Source: Bacteroidales bacterium
GTDB taxonomy: Bacteria > Bacteroidota > Bacteroidia > Bacteroidales > JAADGE01
Direction: 5' to 3'
DNA length: 14,825 nt
Assembly: GCA_029932445.1 (NCBI GenBank)
Contig: JAOZQB010000061.1
Coordinates: 1 to 14,825, forward strand
Part shown: positions 1 to 7,006 of the stretch, in pieces
How the letters are laid out: each line of letters opens with the position of its first letter
How positions within the stretch are numbered: position 1 is the stretch's first letter
Made by a program: the position numbers and the translations under genes
The notes under the pieces: generated by a model
What the model was told of the DNA's origin: nothing
Database searches by the model: none
What the model saw: only the letters and a program-made list of their open reading frames with translations

Positions 1-2
1 AA

Positions 3-41
3 AAATGGTATGATGCTTTGTTGAAAAAGTTTGAAATGTAA
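3..41 (+). CDS. Possible 3' end of a truncated gene
   Basis: The third frame is open from the window edge and reads KWYDALLKKFEM before a TAA at 39-41. The amphipathic, Lys/Leu-rich ending looks like a real C-terminus, but twelve codons cannot identify a family. The other two forward frames hit stops within the first 25 bases. This could equally be chance in AT-rich DNA; sequence to the left of the window would decide. Confidence 0.25.
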   Translation, partial: KWYDALLKKFEM

Positions 42-117
42 AGAACTATGAGCACAATTTCCTGACCATTCCGGTTTGTTAACGGAAAGTAAAAATAAGC
101 CGGTAAGTTTCCAAATA

Positions 118-560
118 AAGATACTGAACCTAGTTCATGAATTATAAAACCGTGGCATGCTGCAGCGTACCGCGGATAGAAAAAAAATATCATAAAATAT
201 TATTCTGAACCCAAAAAGGCTCTGCAACACAAATTTATTTCAGAATTTTACAAAATTTATTTTCAATCCTTTACAAAGATATTGGTTCTATGTTAAATAT
301 AGTGGGTTGATTATTTTACAAATACCTTTTCTTAATTAAGGTAATAAGGTTTTGAAAACCGAGTAAATCTTTTTCTGTTAAGGTTAAAAAACTGTAAATA
401 AGGTTTATAAGACAACAAATAAAACCTTATATATTATTTTAACCTTAGTAGAAATAATGTTGAAAAATAAAAACCTTATTACTTTATTCTTTTTTAATTT
501 TATTTTAGATATTTAGTTACCCACTACAAACAACATAGACCCAAGATACTGAACCAAGTT
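118..560. repeat. Pair of 18-bp direct repeats around the nested palindrome
   Basis: AAGATACTGAACCTAGTT at 118-135 recurs as AAGATACTGAACCAAGTT at 543-560, with 17 of 18 bases identical. The first copy runs into an imperfect palindrome (TGAAC-CTA-GTTCA, 125-137). The second has the related TGAAC-CAA-GTTTC. They may be copies of a dispersed palindromic intergenic repeat, or the ends of a decayed element of roughly 440 bp. Confidence 0.5.
338..485. repeat. Three-tier nested inverted repeat
   Basis: Three pairs of complementary arms are nested around a common centre. Outer: 338-353 with 470-485, 15 of 16 matched and the sixteenth a possible G-U. Middle: 379-389 (TAAGGTTAAAA) with 437-447, perfect. 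Inner: 398-406 (ATAAGGTTT) with 422-430, perfect. All arms share an AAGGTT core. The whole can fold into one interrupted hairpin about 148 nt long. No open frame lies within it. It could be a decayed miniature element, a structured RNA or a protein-binding array; nothing decides between these. Confidence 0.6.
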
Positions 561-633
561 TCGGATTACTTATAGCTATCTTTCAGACAACTCCTTTTCA
601 AAAAAAATTATAACTCGCTTTATTTTTTGTTTT

Positions 634-641
634 TATATTTG
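634..641 (+). promoter_or_regulatory. Probable -7 promoter element for the sanA-like gene
   Basis: TATATTTG matches the Bacteroidota -7 consensus TAnnTTTG exactly and lies 22 bp upstream of the TTG start at 664, implying a very short leader. No clear TTG -33 element is found at the expected 19-21 bp upstream, so only half the promoter is supported. Confidence 0.45.
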
Positions 642-663
642 CCGGCAATTAAAACATCATAAT

Positions 664-1308
664 TTGAAAACTTTTATTCAAAAATTTAAAATAATTGCTG
701 CAATAATAATTTTGTCATTGCTTATTCTTTTCACAATAAGTGAAAATATTTTTAAAGCAAATAAGAAATTATGCTATAACGAAGTTGTAAAACTCCCTGA
801 AAACAAAGTGGGTTTACTTCTCGGAACATCAAAATACAAAAAAAGCGGCGGGCAAAATATATTCTACAAAAACAGAATTAATGCTGCCGTAAGATTGTAT
901 AAAGCGGGTAAAATTAAATATATTATTGCAAGCGGCGACAACAGACGCAAAGATTATAACGAACCGAAAATAATGAAAGCGGACCTAAATAAAAAAGGCA
1001 TTCCCGCTAATCGTATTTTTGCTGATTTTGCCGGTTTTCGCACTTTTGATTCCGTAATCAGAAGCAAAGAAATTTTCGGACAAAGTAAAATTACAATTAT
1101 TTCACAACGATTTCATAATTTAAGAGCATTGTTTATCGCCAAGCATTTCGGAATTAATGCCGTTGCTTATAACGCCGAAGAAGTAAAAGGACCGGAAGGA
1201 ACCAAAACTCGGTTTCGTGAGCTTTTTGCTCGTGTTAAAGCATTACTTGATATTTATATTCTTAACACAAAACCCAAATTTCTCGGGAAAAAAATTCCGA
1301 TAAATTAA
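664..1308 (+). CDS. sanA: SanA-like envelope protein (DUF218/YdcF superfamily)
   Basis: A 214-residue protein with one N-terminal membrane segment (about residues 9-26) followed by a DUF218 domain. It closely follows the E. coli SanA pattern: LLLGTSKY (51-58), IIASGDN (87-93), the NEPKIMKADL stretch (99-108), DFAGFRTFDS (121-130) and ISQRFHNLRALFIAKH (146-161). SanA is an inner-membrane protein linked to envelope barrier function and vancomycin exclusion at high temperature; its biochemical reaction is not firmly established. The start is a TTG, because no in-frame ATG precedes the membrane segment and a TAnnTTTG promoter lies just upstream. The gene is monocistronic and converges on the next gene, with only 6 bp between the two stop codons. 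Confidence 0.87.
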   Translation: MKTFIQKFKIIAAIIILSLLILFTISENIFKANKKLCYNEVVKLPENKVGLLLGTSKYKKSGGQNIFYKNRINAAVRLYKAGKIKYIIASGDNRRKDYNEPKIMKADLNKKGIPANRIFADFAGFRTFDSVIRSKEIFGQSKITIISQRFHNLRALFIAKHFGINAVAYNAEEVKGPEGTKTRFRELFARVKALLDIYILNTKPKFLGKKIPIN

Positions 1309-1314
1309 CAGAAA

Positions 1315-1860
1315 TTAATAATATTTTTCGGGATGCTCTTCTCTGTCTTTATATTTTGCCGATAATAAAGCAATTAATTTTCTGAATGTTTCAATTGCGG
1401 TTTGAGTATCGCTGCTGATTTCCTTTTTTTGCATCTTTAAAAGCATTAAGGCATATAGTCCGTTGAGACAAACATCAATATCATTTTCTTCCGTGCCCTG
1501 CATTTTTTCTTCCAATGCTTTAATATGCGGCAATGCAATATCAAAAGTTTGTTTATATTGAATTTCCGTCGATTGATTCAATAACCAAAGATGTAAATCG
1601 TTTAAATCGTTAACAATATTTCTAAGAATTTGCAAATGACCGGATTTCTTAACATTCTCAAGTTCTGCCATTTGAGACAGACTTTTATACCACGAGATAA
1701 GATTTTCTTTTACATCATCGGAAACTTCATATTTTTCAATAATTTCAGATTTAATTTTCTCAATATCAAAATTAAATGCTCTGATAATAGCTTCGGTTTG
1801 CCACATATATAAAATATATTCGGCAATATTTGTTTGTTTTAATTCACTTGAAATCAGCAT
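1315..1860 (-). CDS. DUF4924-type conserved hypothetical protein
   Basis: A 181-residue, apparently cytosolic and mostly helical protein with no signal peptide or membrane segment. The N-terminus (NIAEYILYMWQTEAIIRAF, residues 11-29) and the acidic, Leu-rich helical repeats resemble the DUF4924 family, which I know almost only from Bacteroidota; the function is unknown. The C-terminus is highly charged (KYKDREEHPEKYY). The start is an ATG with no Shine-Dalgarno sequence. It is the last gene of the minus-strand run and lies 82 bp behind the ArsC-like gene, so it may have its own promoter. The family call comes from pattern memory and could be confirmed with a profile search. Confidence 0.7.
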   Translation of the reverse strand: MLISSELKQTNIAEYILYMWQTEAIIRAFNFDIEKIKSEIIEKYEVSDDVKENLISWYKSLSQMAELENVKKSGHLQILRNIVNDLNDLHLWLLNQSTEIQYKQTFDIALPHIKALEEKMQGTEENDIDVCLNGLYALMLLKMQKKEISSDTQTAIETFRKLIALLSAKYKDREEHPEKYY

Positions 1861-1942
1861 ATATTCTGTTTATTTTTCGAATGTAAGAAAGTTCGTAAAC
1901 ATTTTTGTTCCGAATTATCTAAATTAATTCACAGTACAAAGT

Positions 1943-2290
1943 TTATAAATTTAAATCGGCAATATTTGAAGGCGGATCACCCCAAACAGCTTTATTATCG
2001 GTTTCAATAATCGGACGATTTATAAATTTCGGATTTTCTGCCATTATTTTAATCCATTCATCATCCGAAAGTGATTTTCCTTTATATTGAGCTTTATATT
2101 CTTTTTCTTGAGTTCGAATCATATCCGTCGGTTTTACAGCAATTTTATTAAAGATACTTTTTAATGTTTCAAATGAAAACGGTTCGTCTTTCAAATATTG
2201 AACAATTGTAAAATCAACATTTCTTTCCTGCAGATATTGTAATCCTGCTCTGCTCTTTTTACATCTCGGGTTGTGATATATTTTTATCAT
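1943..2290 (-). CDS. ArsC/Spx/YffB-family thioredoxin-fold protein
   Basis: A 115-residue protein of the arsenate reductase-like superfamily. The N-terminal strand leads into HNPRCKKSRAG (6-16), with the nucleophilic Cys10 in a CxxS motif. Family landmarks follow: LIR-like MIRT (57-60, Arg59), LSDDEW (74-79) and NRPII (91-95, Arg92). In E. coli ArsC, Cys12, Arg60, Arg94 and Arg107 bind arsenate. The first three have equivalents here, but the usual GRPP motif is GDPP (104-107), so the third arginine is an aspartate. No arsenite pump, ArsR or other ars gene is nearby, and the gene sits 15 bp behind a methyltransferase in the prfB run. It may be a YffB-like or Spx-like protein rather than a true arsenate reductase. 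Confidence 0.8.
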   Translation of the reverse strand: MIKIYHNPRCKKSRAGLQYLQERNVDFTIVQYLKDEPFSFETLKSIFNKIAVKPTDMIRTQEKEYKAQYKGKSLSDDEWIKIMAENPKFINRPIIETDNKAVWGDPPSNIADLNL

Positions 2291-2305
2291 AATAGTTAGT
2301 TTTAT

Positions 2306-2923
2306 TTATTTTTCGGCAATATAAAGTCCGGAACCGTATCTCGCAGGGATTTTTTTTGCAGATGAAAAATTTGTTTTTAGTTCCTCACAAAAATACTTTT
2401 TGAAATTCTTATAATCACTACGTTCCAAAAATTCTAAGATTTTAATGCTAAACGGCGTTTTACCGATAAAATCATGTAAAACAACATATCTTTTTGAAAC
2501 ACGTTTCATTTCATTCAATAAATTCTGCCTTTTATTTTTTTTAACACCGTGTAAAACAAATGATGCCGTTACAACATCAAAAGACCGGTCTTTAAATTCC
2601 GATAAATCCTCTGCATCTATATGATGAAAATTAATTTCGGGATGGTTTTTTTGAGCTTGCTTTATCATTTTTTCCGAAAAATCAACACCTTCAATTTCAG
2701 AAGGTCCGAGTTTATTTATTGCAGCAGCCCAAGCTCCTGTCCCCGTTCCGATATCTAAAACCGTTTTACCGGCTATTACAATTTCTTTATCTAATTCTAT
2801 GACAGAAACTTCAAAACCTTCTTGTAACGATTTATCAAATTTTGAATAATACGGTGCAATTAAATTAAAAATAAATTTGGCCCTTTTATCAGGGTCTTTT
2901 GAAAAATAATTTAAAATTGACAT
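2306..2923 (-). CDS. Class I SAM-dependent methyltransferase (Methyltransf_11/UbiE-like)
   Basis: A 205-residue cytosolic protein with a Rossmann-type methyltransferase core. Motif I is VLDIGTGTGAW (55-65), the acidic residue of the second strand is Asp81 in GVDFSEKMI, the adenine-contacting region is IDAEDL (102-107), and the fourth strand is SFDVVTASFVLHGV (114-127). The order and spacing match small UbiE/Methyltransf_11 enzymes. The last third is charged and Lys-rich and presumably shapes the acceptor site, so the substrate cannot be read from sequence. It begins 10 bp after the prfB stop and ends 15 bp before the ArsC-like gene, so the three are probably co-transcribed. It is not PrmC (HemK), the known release-factor methylase: the NPPY motif is absent. 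Confidence 0.85.
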   Translation of the reverse strand: MSILNYFSKDPDKRAKFIFNLIAPYYSKFDKSLQEGFEVSVIELDKEIVIAGKTVLDIGTGTGAWAAAINKLGPSEIEGVDFSEKMIKQAQKNHPEINFHHIDAEDLSEFKDRSFDVVTASFVLHGVKKNKRQNLLNEMKRVSKRYVVLHDFIGKTPFSIKILEFLERSDYKNFKKYFCEELKTNFSSAKKIPARYGSGLYIAEK

Positions 2924-2933
2924 AGTTTCTCTT

Positions 2934-4023
2934 TTACTTTCCTCCGAATTCCATCAAATACGATTTAATAAACGGGTTCAAATTTCCGTCCATAACTCCC
3001 TGCACATCAGATGTTTCATGTCCGGTCCGATTATCTTTTACCAGTTTATAGGGGTGCATTACATAATTCCTTATTTGGGAACCCCACTCTATTTTCTTTT
3101 TATTACCTTCAATTTCAGCTTGCTTCTCTTGTCTTTTACGAATCTCTATTTCATATAAATGGGATTTAAGAATTCGTAAAGCATTTTCTTTATTTGTTAA
3201 CTGCGAACGTGATTCTGTGTTTTCAACCGCAATTCCGGTCGGCTTATGCCTGACTCTTACACCGGTTTCCAATTTATTTACACCTTGCCCGCCGGCTCCT
3301 CCCGAACGAAAGGTTTCCCATGTTATATCTCCCGGATTTATTGTAATTTCAATTGAATCGTCAACTGCCGGAGAGACAAAAACAGATGCAAAAGATGTAT
3401 GCCTTCGATTACTTGAATCAAAAGGCGATAATCTTACAAGTCGGTGAACACCGTTTTCACTTCTCAAATATCCGTATGCATATTCACCTTCAAATTCGAG
3501 AGTAACACTTTTAATTCCGGTTTCATCACCCGGTTGATAATAAAGTTGCTTGACTTTATAATTATTTCGTTCACCCCATCGAATATACATTCTCATCAAC
3601 ATTTCAGCCCAATCCGTGCTTTCGGTACCGCCTGCACCCGGATTAATTTTTAAGATGGCACTTAAAACATCTTCATCATTCCTGAGCATATTTCTGAATT
3701 CAAGTTCTTCAATAAAACTTAATGCATTATTGTAAGTTGCTTCAAGTTCGGCTTCGTCACCTTCGCCGGATTCAAAAAAATCATAAAGAATTTCCAATTC
3801 TTCCGTTGCTGAAATAATTTTATTATAATCAGTTACCCAAGATTTAATTCGGGAAATTTCTTTTAATTTTTTTTCGGCCTCTTTCGGATTATTCCAAAAA
3901 TCCGGATTTTGTGTAACTTTTTCTTTTTCGGCAATTAAAATTTTCTTTTTATCTATGTCAAAGATACCCCCTTAACGCATCACGGCGTTTATACAATTCT
4001 TCTGTATTTTCTTTACTTATCAT
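2934..4023 (-). CDS. prfB: Peptide chain release factor 2, with programmed +1 frameshift
   Basis: RF2 recognises UAA and UGA stop codons and triggers peptide release. The reading starts at an ATG (4021-4023), runs 21 codons (MISKENTEEL...RGYL), meets an in-frame TGA at 3958-3960, and continues in the +1 frame from GAC (3957-3959) to the stop at 2934. This gives 362 residues, against 365 in E. coli. Full-length landmarks are the stop-codon-reading SPF motif (199-201) and the catalytic GGQ (244-246) in RSGGAGGQGVN. The residue matching E. coli RF2 position 246 is a serine-type variant region rather than Thr. An ATG-initiated open frame at 3797 would miss the N-terminal helical domain. It leads a probable operon with the methyltransferase and ArsC-like genes. 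Confidence 0.96.
3957..3972 (-). promoter_or_regulatory. RF2 programmed +1 frameshift site
   Basis: Read on the minus strand, 3972 to 3957 is AGGGGGTATCTTTGAC: an internal Shine-Dalgarno-like AGGGGG, a 3-nt spacer, the slippery CTT codon, then the UGA stop followed by C. This is the same core as the E. coli prfB site. When RF2 is scarce the UGA is read slowly, the ribosome slips +1 on CUU, and full RF2 is made, giving autoregulation. The downstream frame continues through the complete RF2. Confidence 0.95.
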
Positions 4024-4057
4024 TTGAGATTTTAATCCGTTTTATCAATTAAAATGG

Positions 4058-4087
4058 CAAATATATAAATTGAATTTTTAAAATCAA
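4058..4087 (-). promoter_or_regulatory. Bacteroidota-type promoter for prfB
   Basis: On the minus strand, TTG (4087-4085) is followed after exactly 19 bp by TATATTTG (4065-4058), a full match to the TAnnTTTG -7 element at the usual 19-21 bp spacing. The predicted start of transcription is about 30 nt before the prfB ATG at 4023. It is the best-formed housekeeping promoter in the window. Confidence 0.65.
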
Positions 4088-4155
4088 TTCTTAAACCTTA
4101 TATTTAAGGCAAAATTTTTGTACTGATAAAAATAATGTTTTTGAAATTAAGATAA

Positions 4156-5340
4156 ATGATTAATTATTCCGAATATATTATTCTTGCTGTTTCTGATAAT
4201 GATAAAATAATTAACATTATTAAAGAAAGTTTTAAAGACGAAGTTCAATCTTATTTAATAATTCCTGCAGCAATTTCAGGCGATGTTTTTGATATCATAG
4301 AGGATCAGAAACCGGATATTATTTTATTGGATATTGATTACGGAGACGATACCAAAGGGCTTGATTTATTAATGGATTTACGCGGCTTTGAATTATCGAT
4401 GGAAATACCCGTTTTAGTAATGTCAAGTAATAATAAAGACATCGAACGAGCCGTTATGTTCGGTGCGGGTGATTTTTTGAGAGTTCCGTTTGACCGTTTG
4501 GAATTAACCGTAAGAGTTAAATCTTTATTATCATTATTTAAATTAATTGAGGGAATTACGGGTCAAGCCGAAGATCTTGCCAGACAATCAAGTGAACTTG
4601 AAAAGAAAAATACGCAACTGGAAATTGAGAAAAATAAAACCGATGAATTACTTCAAAATATTTTACCTTATGAAATTGCTGAACAACTAAAGAATAAAGG
4701 ACAAGTTAAAGCAAAAAAATATCGAATGGTAACAATTATGTTTACCGATTTTAAAGATTTTACAAAAATTTCTTCTGAGCTTGAACCTGAAGTAATTATT
4801 AAAGAATTAGGCGTTTATTTTAAAAAATTTGATGAAATTACCGAAAATCATTTTATAGAAAAAATAAAAACAATCGGGGATGCCTATATGTGTGTAGGCG
4901 GACTTCCTTTGAGAAATAAAAGTAATCCGATTGATATTGTGTTAGCAGCAATGGAAATTCAACAGTTTATGAAAGACTATAATGCGCTCAGAAAAGCAAA
5001 AGGTCATACTGTTTGGGAATTAAGACTCGGGATTCATACGGGAAAAGTTGTAGCGGGTGTTATCGGAACCAAAAAATTTGCTTATGATATTTGGGGTGAT
5101 GCCGTTAATACTGCCAGCCGACTGGAAACAGCCGGAGAACCCGGAAAAATAAATATTTCCGGAGAAACTTATGAATATATAAAAGATTATTTCATTTGTA
5201 CTTATCGAGGAAAAATACCTGCAAAAAATAAAGGTGAAATTGATATGTATTTTGTAGAAGGTTTAAAAAACAAATACAGAGAAGATGATGATCCTATTAA
5301 ACCCAACGAAAAATTCCAAGAAAAACTTGCCGAATTTTAA
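4156..5340 (+). CDS. Receiver-linked class III adenylate cyclase
   Basis: A 394-residue soluble protein with three parts: a response-regulator receiver domain (about 6-130), a coiled-coil signalling helix ending in the NILPYEIAEQL element (133-180), and a class III nucleotide cyclase domain (about 189-370). Cyclase residues are complete: metal-binding Asp198 (FTDF) and Asp242 (GDAY), purine-selecting Lys238 and Asp311, and transition-state Asn318 and Arg322 (VNTASR). The Lys/Asp pair indicates ATP over GTP, so cAMP is the likely product. The receiver has Asp59 as phosphoacceptor and acidic residues at 14 and 16, but the conserved Lys before the Pro is Val110 (RVPF), so it may not switch normally. 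No histidine kinase is adjacent. It is divergent from prfB, and the next gene follows after 9 bp. No good promoter was seen upstream. Confidence 0.92.
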   Translation: MINYSEYIILAVSDNDKIINIIKESFKDEVQSYLIIPAAISGDVFDIIEDQKPDIILLDIDYGDDTKGLDLLMDLRGFELSMEIPVLVMSSNNKDIERAVMFGAGDFLRVPFDRLELTVRVKSLLSLFKLIEGITGQAEDLARQSSELEKKNTQLEIEKNKTDELLQNILPYEIAEQLKNKGQVKAKKYRMVTIMFTDFKDFTKISSELEPEVIIKELGVYFKKFDEITENHFIEKIKTIGDAYMCVGGLPLRNKSNPIDIVLAAMEIQQFMKDYNALRKAKGHTVWELRLGIHTGKVVAGVIGTKKFAYDIWGDAVNTASRLETAGEPGKINISGETYEYIKDYFICTYRGKIPAKNKGEIDMYFVEGLKNKYREDDDPIKPNEKFQEKLAEF

Positions 5341-5349
5341 TTTTTATGT

Positions 5350-6633
5350 ATGCTTCGTAAATCATCTTATTTATCTGTTTTCATATCTTGGCTGATATTA
5401 TTATTCTTCTTTTCATGCAGTCCGAAAATAAGCAATAAAATAGTTCATAATAAAACAAAAAATGTAATAATCGACAGTCTTCCGAACACAATTATTTCCG
5501 ATACCGTTAAAAAAGTCAATTTAGTCGAAAAACATATCATTGAAACCGGAGATAAGCAATTTCATAAATATTTACCCTTATTAGCAGGAAAAAATGTTGC
5601 TCTTGCAGCAAATCAAACATCCGTAATTGATTCTGTTCATTTGCTTGACTTTTTACTCTCCCGGAATATAAATGTTGTTAAAATATTTGCACTTGAACAC
5701 GGCTTCAGAGGAACAGTTGACAGAGGAGAACATTTTTCGGCTGAAACAGATAAAAAAACCGGTATTCCGATTATTGCCGTGTACGGAAAAAATCGAAAAC
5801 CCAAAGCGGAACAACTCGCTGATATTGATATTGTAATATTTGATATTCAGGATGTGGGCGTGCGTTTTTATACCTATATCAGCAGTATGTATTTGCTGAT
5901 GGAAGCTTGTGCCGAGAATCATAAAAAATTTATGATACTTGACAGACCGAATCCGCTCGGATTTTATGTTGACGGGCCGGTTTTAAAACCACAATTTAAA
6001 TCTTTCGTCGGGATGCTGCCGATTCCCGTTGTTCACGGATTAACACTCGGTGAAGCAGCATTAATGATAAACGGAGAACATTGGTTGAAAAACGGTTTGC
6101 AATGTGACCTGACAATTATTAAAGCAAAGAATTATAAACATTCGGATTTTTGGTATCTTCCGATAAAACCGTCCCCTAACCTACCGAATGACCAAGCAAT
6201 TTTATTATATCCTTCTTTATGTTTTTTCGAAGCAACGGAAATAAGTATCGGCAGAGGAACAAAATTTCCGTTTCAGGTAATCGCTTATCCCGATGTTTCA
6301 TTCGGAACATTTTCATTTATCCCGAAAGATATTCCCGGTATGCAAATGAACCCCGTTCAAGAAGGAAAAAAATGTTACGGAATAGATTTACGAAAAACAG
6401 AAAATGTTAGGTTTACTTTGAAATATCTAATCGATTTTTACAATAAATTTCCGGATAAATCCAAATTTATTACCCGAAAAAGATGGTTTAATCTTCTTGC
6501 CGGAAATTCAGAACTCTACAATCAAATTATGTCGGGAATGTCGGAAGAAGCCATTCGGAAAACATGGCAAAAAGATTTAAATGCCTACAAAGAAATACGA
6601 AATAAATATCTGTTGTATATTGATTTTGAATAA
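5350..6633 (+). CDS. namZ: NamZ-like exo-beta-N-acetylmuramidase lipoprotein (DUF1343)
   Basis: A 427-residue lipoprotein: a hydrophobic N-terminus ends at FFFSC with Cys23 as the lipidation site, followed by a polar linker to about residue 70. The rest matches DUF1343 (YbbC/NamZ), which removes terminal N-acetylmuramic acid from peptidoglycan fragments in cell-wall recycling. Visible motifs are AANQTSV (86-92), FALEHGFRG with the conserved Glu-His (113-121), FDIQDVGVRFYTY (164-176), LDRPNP (197-202), KPSPNLPN (273-280) and EISIGRGT (297-304). The ATG at 5350 is used; an ATG at 5346 in another frame stops after four codons. It lies 9 bp behind the cyclase, so co-transcription is likely. No amgK/murU-type partner is in view. 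Confidence 0.9.
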   Translation: MLRKSSYLSVFISWLILLFFFSCSPKISNKIVHNKTKNVIIDSLPNTIISDTVKKVNLVEKHIIETGDKQFHKYLPLLAGKNVALAANQTSVIDSVHLLDFLLSRNINVVKIFALEHGFRGTVDRGEHFSAETDKKTGIPIIAVYGKNRKPKAEQLADIDIVIFDIQDVGVRFYTYISSMYLLMEACAENHKKFMILDRPNPLGFYVDGPVLKPQFKSFVGMLPIPVVHGLTLGEAALMINGEHWLKNGLQCDLTIIKAKNYKHSDFWYLPIKPSPNLPNDQAILLYPSLCFFEATEISIGRGTKFPFQVIAYPDVSFGTFSFIPKDIPGMQMNPVQEGKKCYGIDLRKTENVRFTLKYLIDFYNKFPDKSKFITRKRWFNLLAGNSELYNQIMSGMSEEAIRKTWQKDLNAYKEIRNKYLLYIDFE

Positions 6634-6640
6634 GATACAA

Positions 6641-6904
6641 AATATTTAGGCTATGGTTTAGATATTCTTGGATGATTTTGCAATTACTGCGAAGCAGTGA
6701 AACAATAGTAACCACAGGTATAACCTGTGGATAATGTACGAATATATACATCAACACCGAAAGGTGTTGAACTCCTATCGGAGTTCTTTTTTATCTGTCC
6801 TATTCCTTCCATAGGTTGCACCTATGGTTACTATTGTTAAATCCCATTCGGGATTATTACTAAATACATATTTCACAGAATATCTAAACCATAGCCAATA
6901 TTTA
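6641..6904. mobile_element. Hairpin-rich MITE with 20-bp TIRs and 8-bp target duplication
   Basis: A 248-bp element (6649-6896) ends in perfect 20-bp inverted repeats: GGCTATGGTTTAGATATTCT at 6649-6668 and its complement at 6877-6896. It is flanked on both sides by AATATTTA (6641-6648 and 6897-6904), an 8-bp target duplication. It encodes no transposase. Inside is a perfect 13-bp inverted repeat (6701-6713 with 6826-6838) and six hairpins: 6686-6698, 6712-6730, 6752-6769 (GAAA loop), 6770-6785, 6809-6827 and 6840-6855. Folded, it forms a 20-bp stem, a 13-bp stem and a multi-arm head. Several IS families make 8-bp duplications (for example ISL3, IS1595, IS66, IS256), so the mobilising family is open. 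Confidence 0.88.
6769..6792 (+). terminator. Possible terminator inside the MITE
   Basis: GAACTCC / GGAGTTC arms (6769-6775 with 6780-6786) around a TATC loop are followed by six T residues (6787-6792), the form of an intrinsic terminator on the plus strand. It would stop transcripts leaving the NamZ-like gene before the sigma operon. The stem is modest, and it overlaps the neighbouring hairpin at one base pair. Confidence 0.4.
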
Positions 6905-6958
6905 TTATGCTTTTTAAGATTCCTTTTCATTATATTTTATATTTTAGTATAAAATTTT

Positions 6959-6984
6959 TGTAACATCTGATATTAAGTTTCGTC
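6959..6984 (+). promoter_or_regulatory. ECF-type promoter of the sigma operon
   Basis: TGTAAC (6959-6964), a 16-bp spacer, and CGTC (6981-6984) form a typical ECF promoter with an AAC-type -35 and CGTC-type -10, similar to B. subtilis SigX-class promoters. Its position about 22 bp before the sigma gene ATG fits autoregulation. The same motif, with the same spacing and a shared TTTTTGTAACAT block, precedes the gene at 9413. Confidence 0.7.
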
Positions 6985-7006
6985 CTTTATTCAGAAAACA
7001 TCAATA

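Larger units (their letters stand above)
42..663. other. Non-coding repeat-rich intergenic region
   Basis: About 620 bp with no credible open frame on either strand. It contains a degenerate direct repeat (118-135 and 543-560), a nested inverted repeat (338-485), a more GC-rich patch with short palindromes near 155-178 (GCATGC, GCTGCAGC, CCGCGG), and the promoter of the downstream sanA-like gene near 634. Otherwise it is A/T-rich sequence in which I see nothing. Confidence 0.6.

Noticed and set aside
3217..3653. Plus-strand open frames opposite prfB.
   Set aside because: They are antisense to the SPF and GGQ regions of RF2, with no start signals or protein-like composition of their own.
4111..4122. 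AAAATTTTTGTA before the cyclase gene, similar to AAAATTTTTGTA at 6951-6962.
   Set aside because: The string is A/T-rich and the copy at 4111 lacks the AAC and CGTC boxes, so the match is not taken as a shared regulatory site.
6527..6757. A minus-strand open frame of 76 codons across the namZ end and the MITE.
   Set aside because: It overlaps a well-supported gene and the hairpin element, has no recognisable features and is best explained by chance.
6686..6855. A CRISPR-like array, suggested by the series of short palindromes.
   Set aside because: The hairpins differ from one another in sequence and spacing, and the whole lies between transposon-type inverted repeats with a target duplication.
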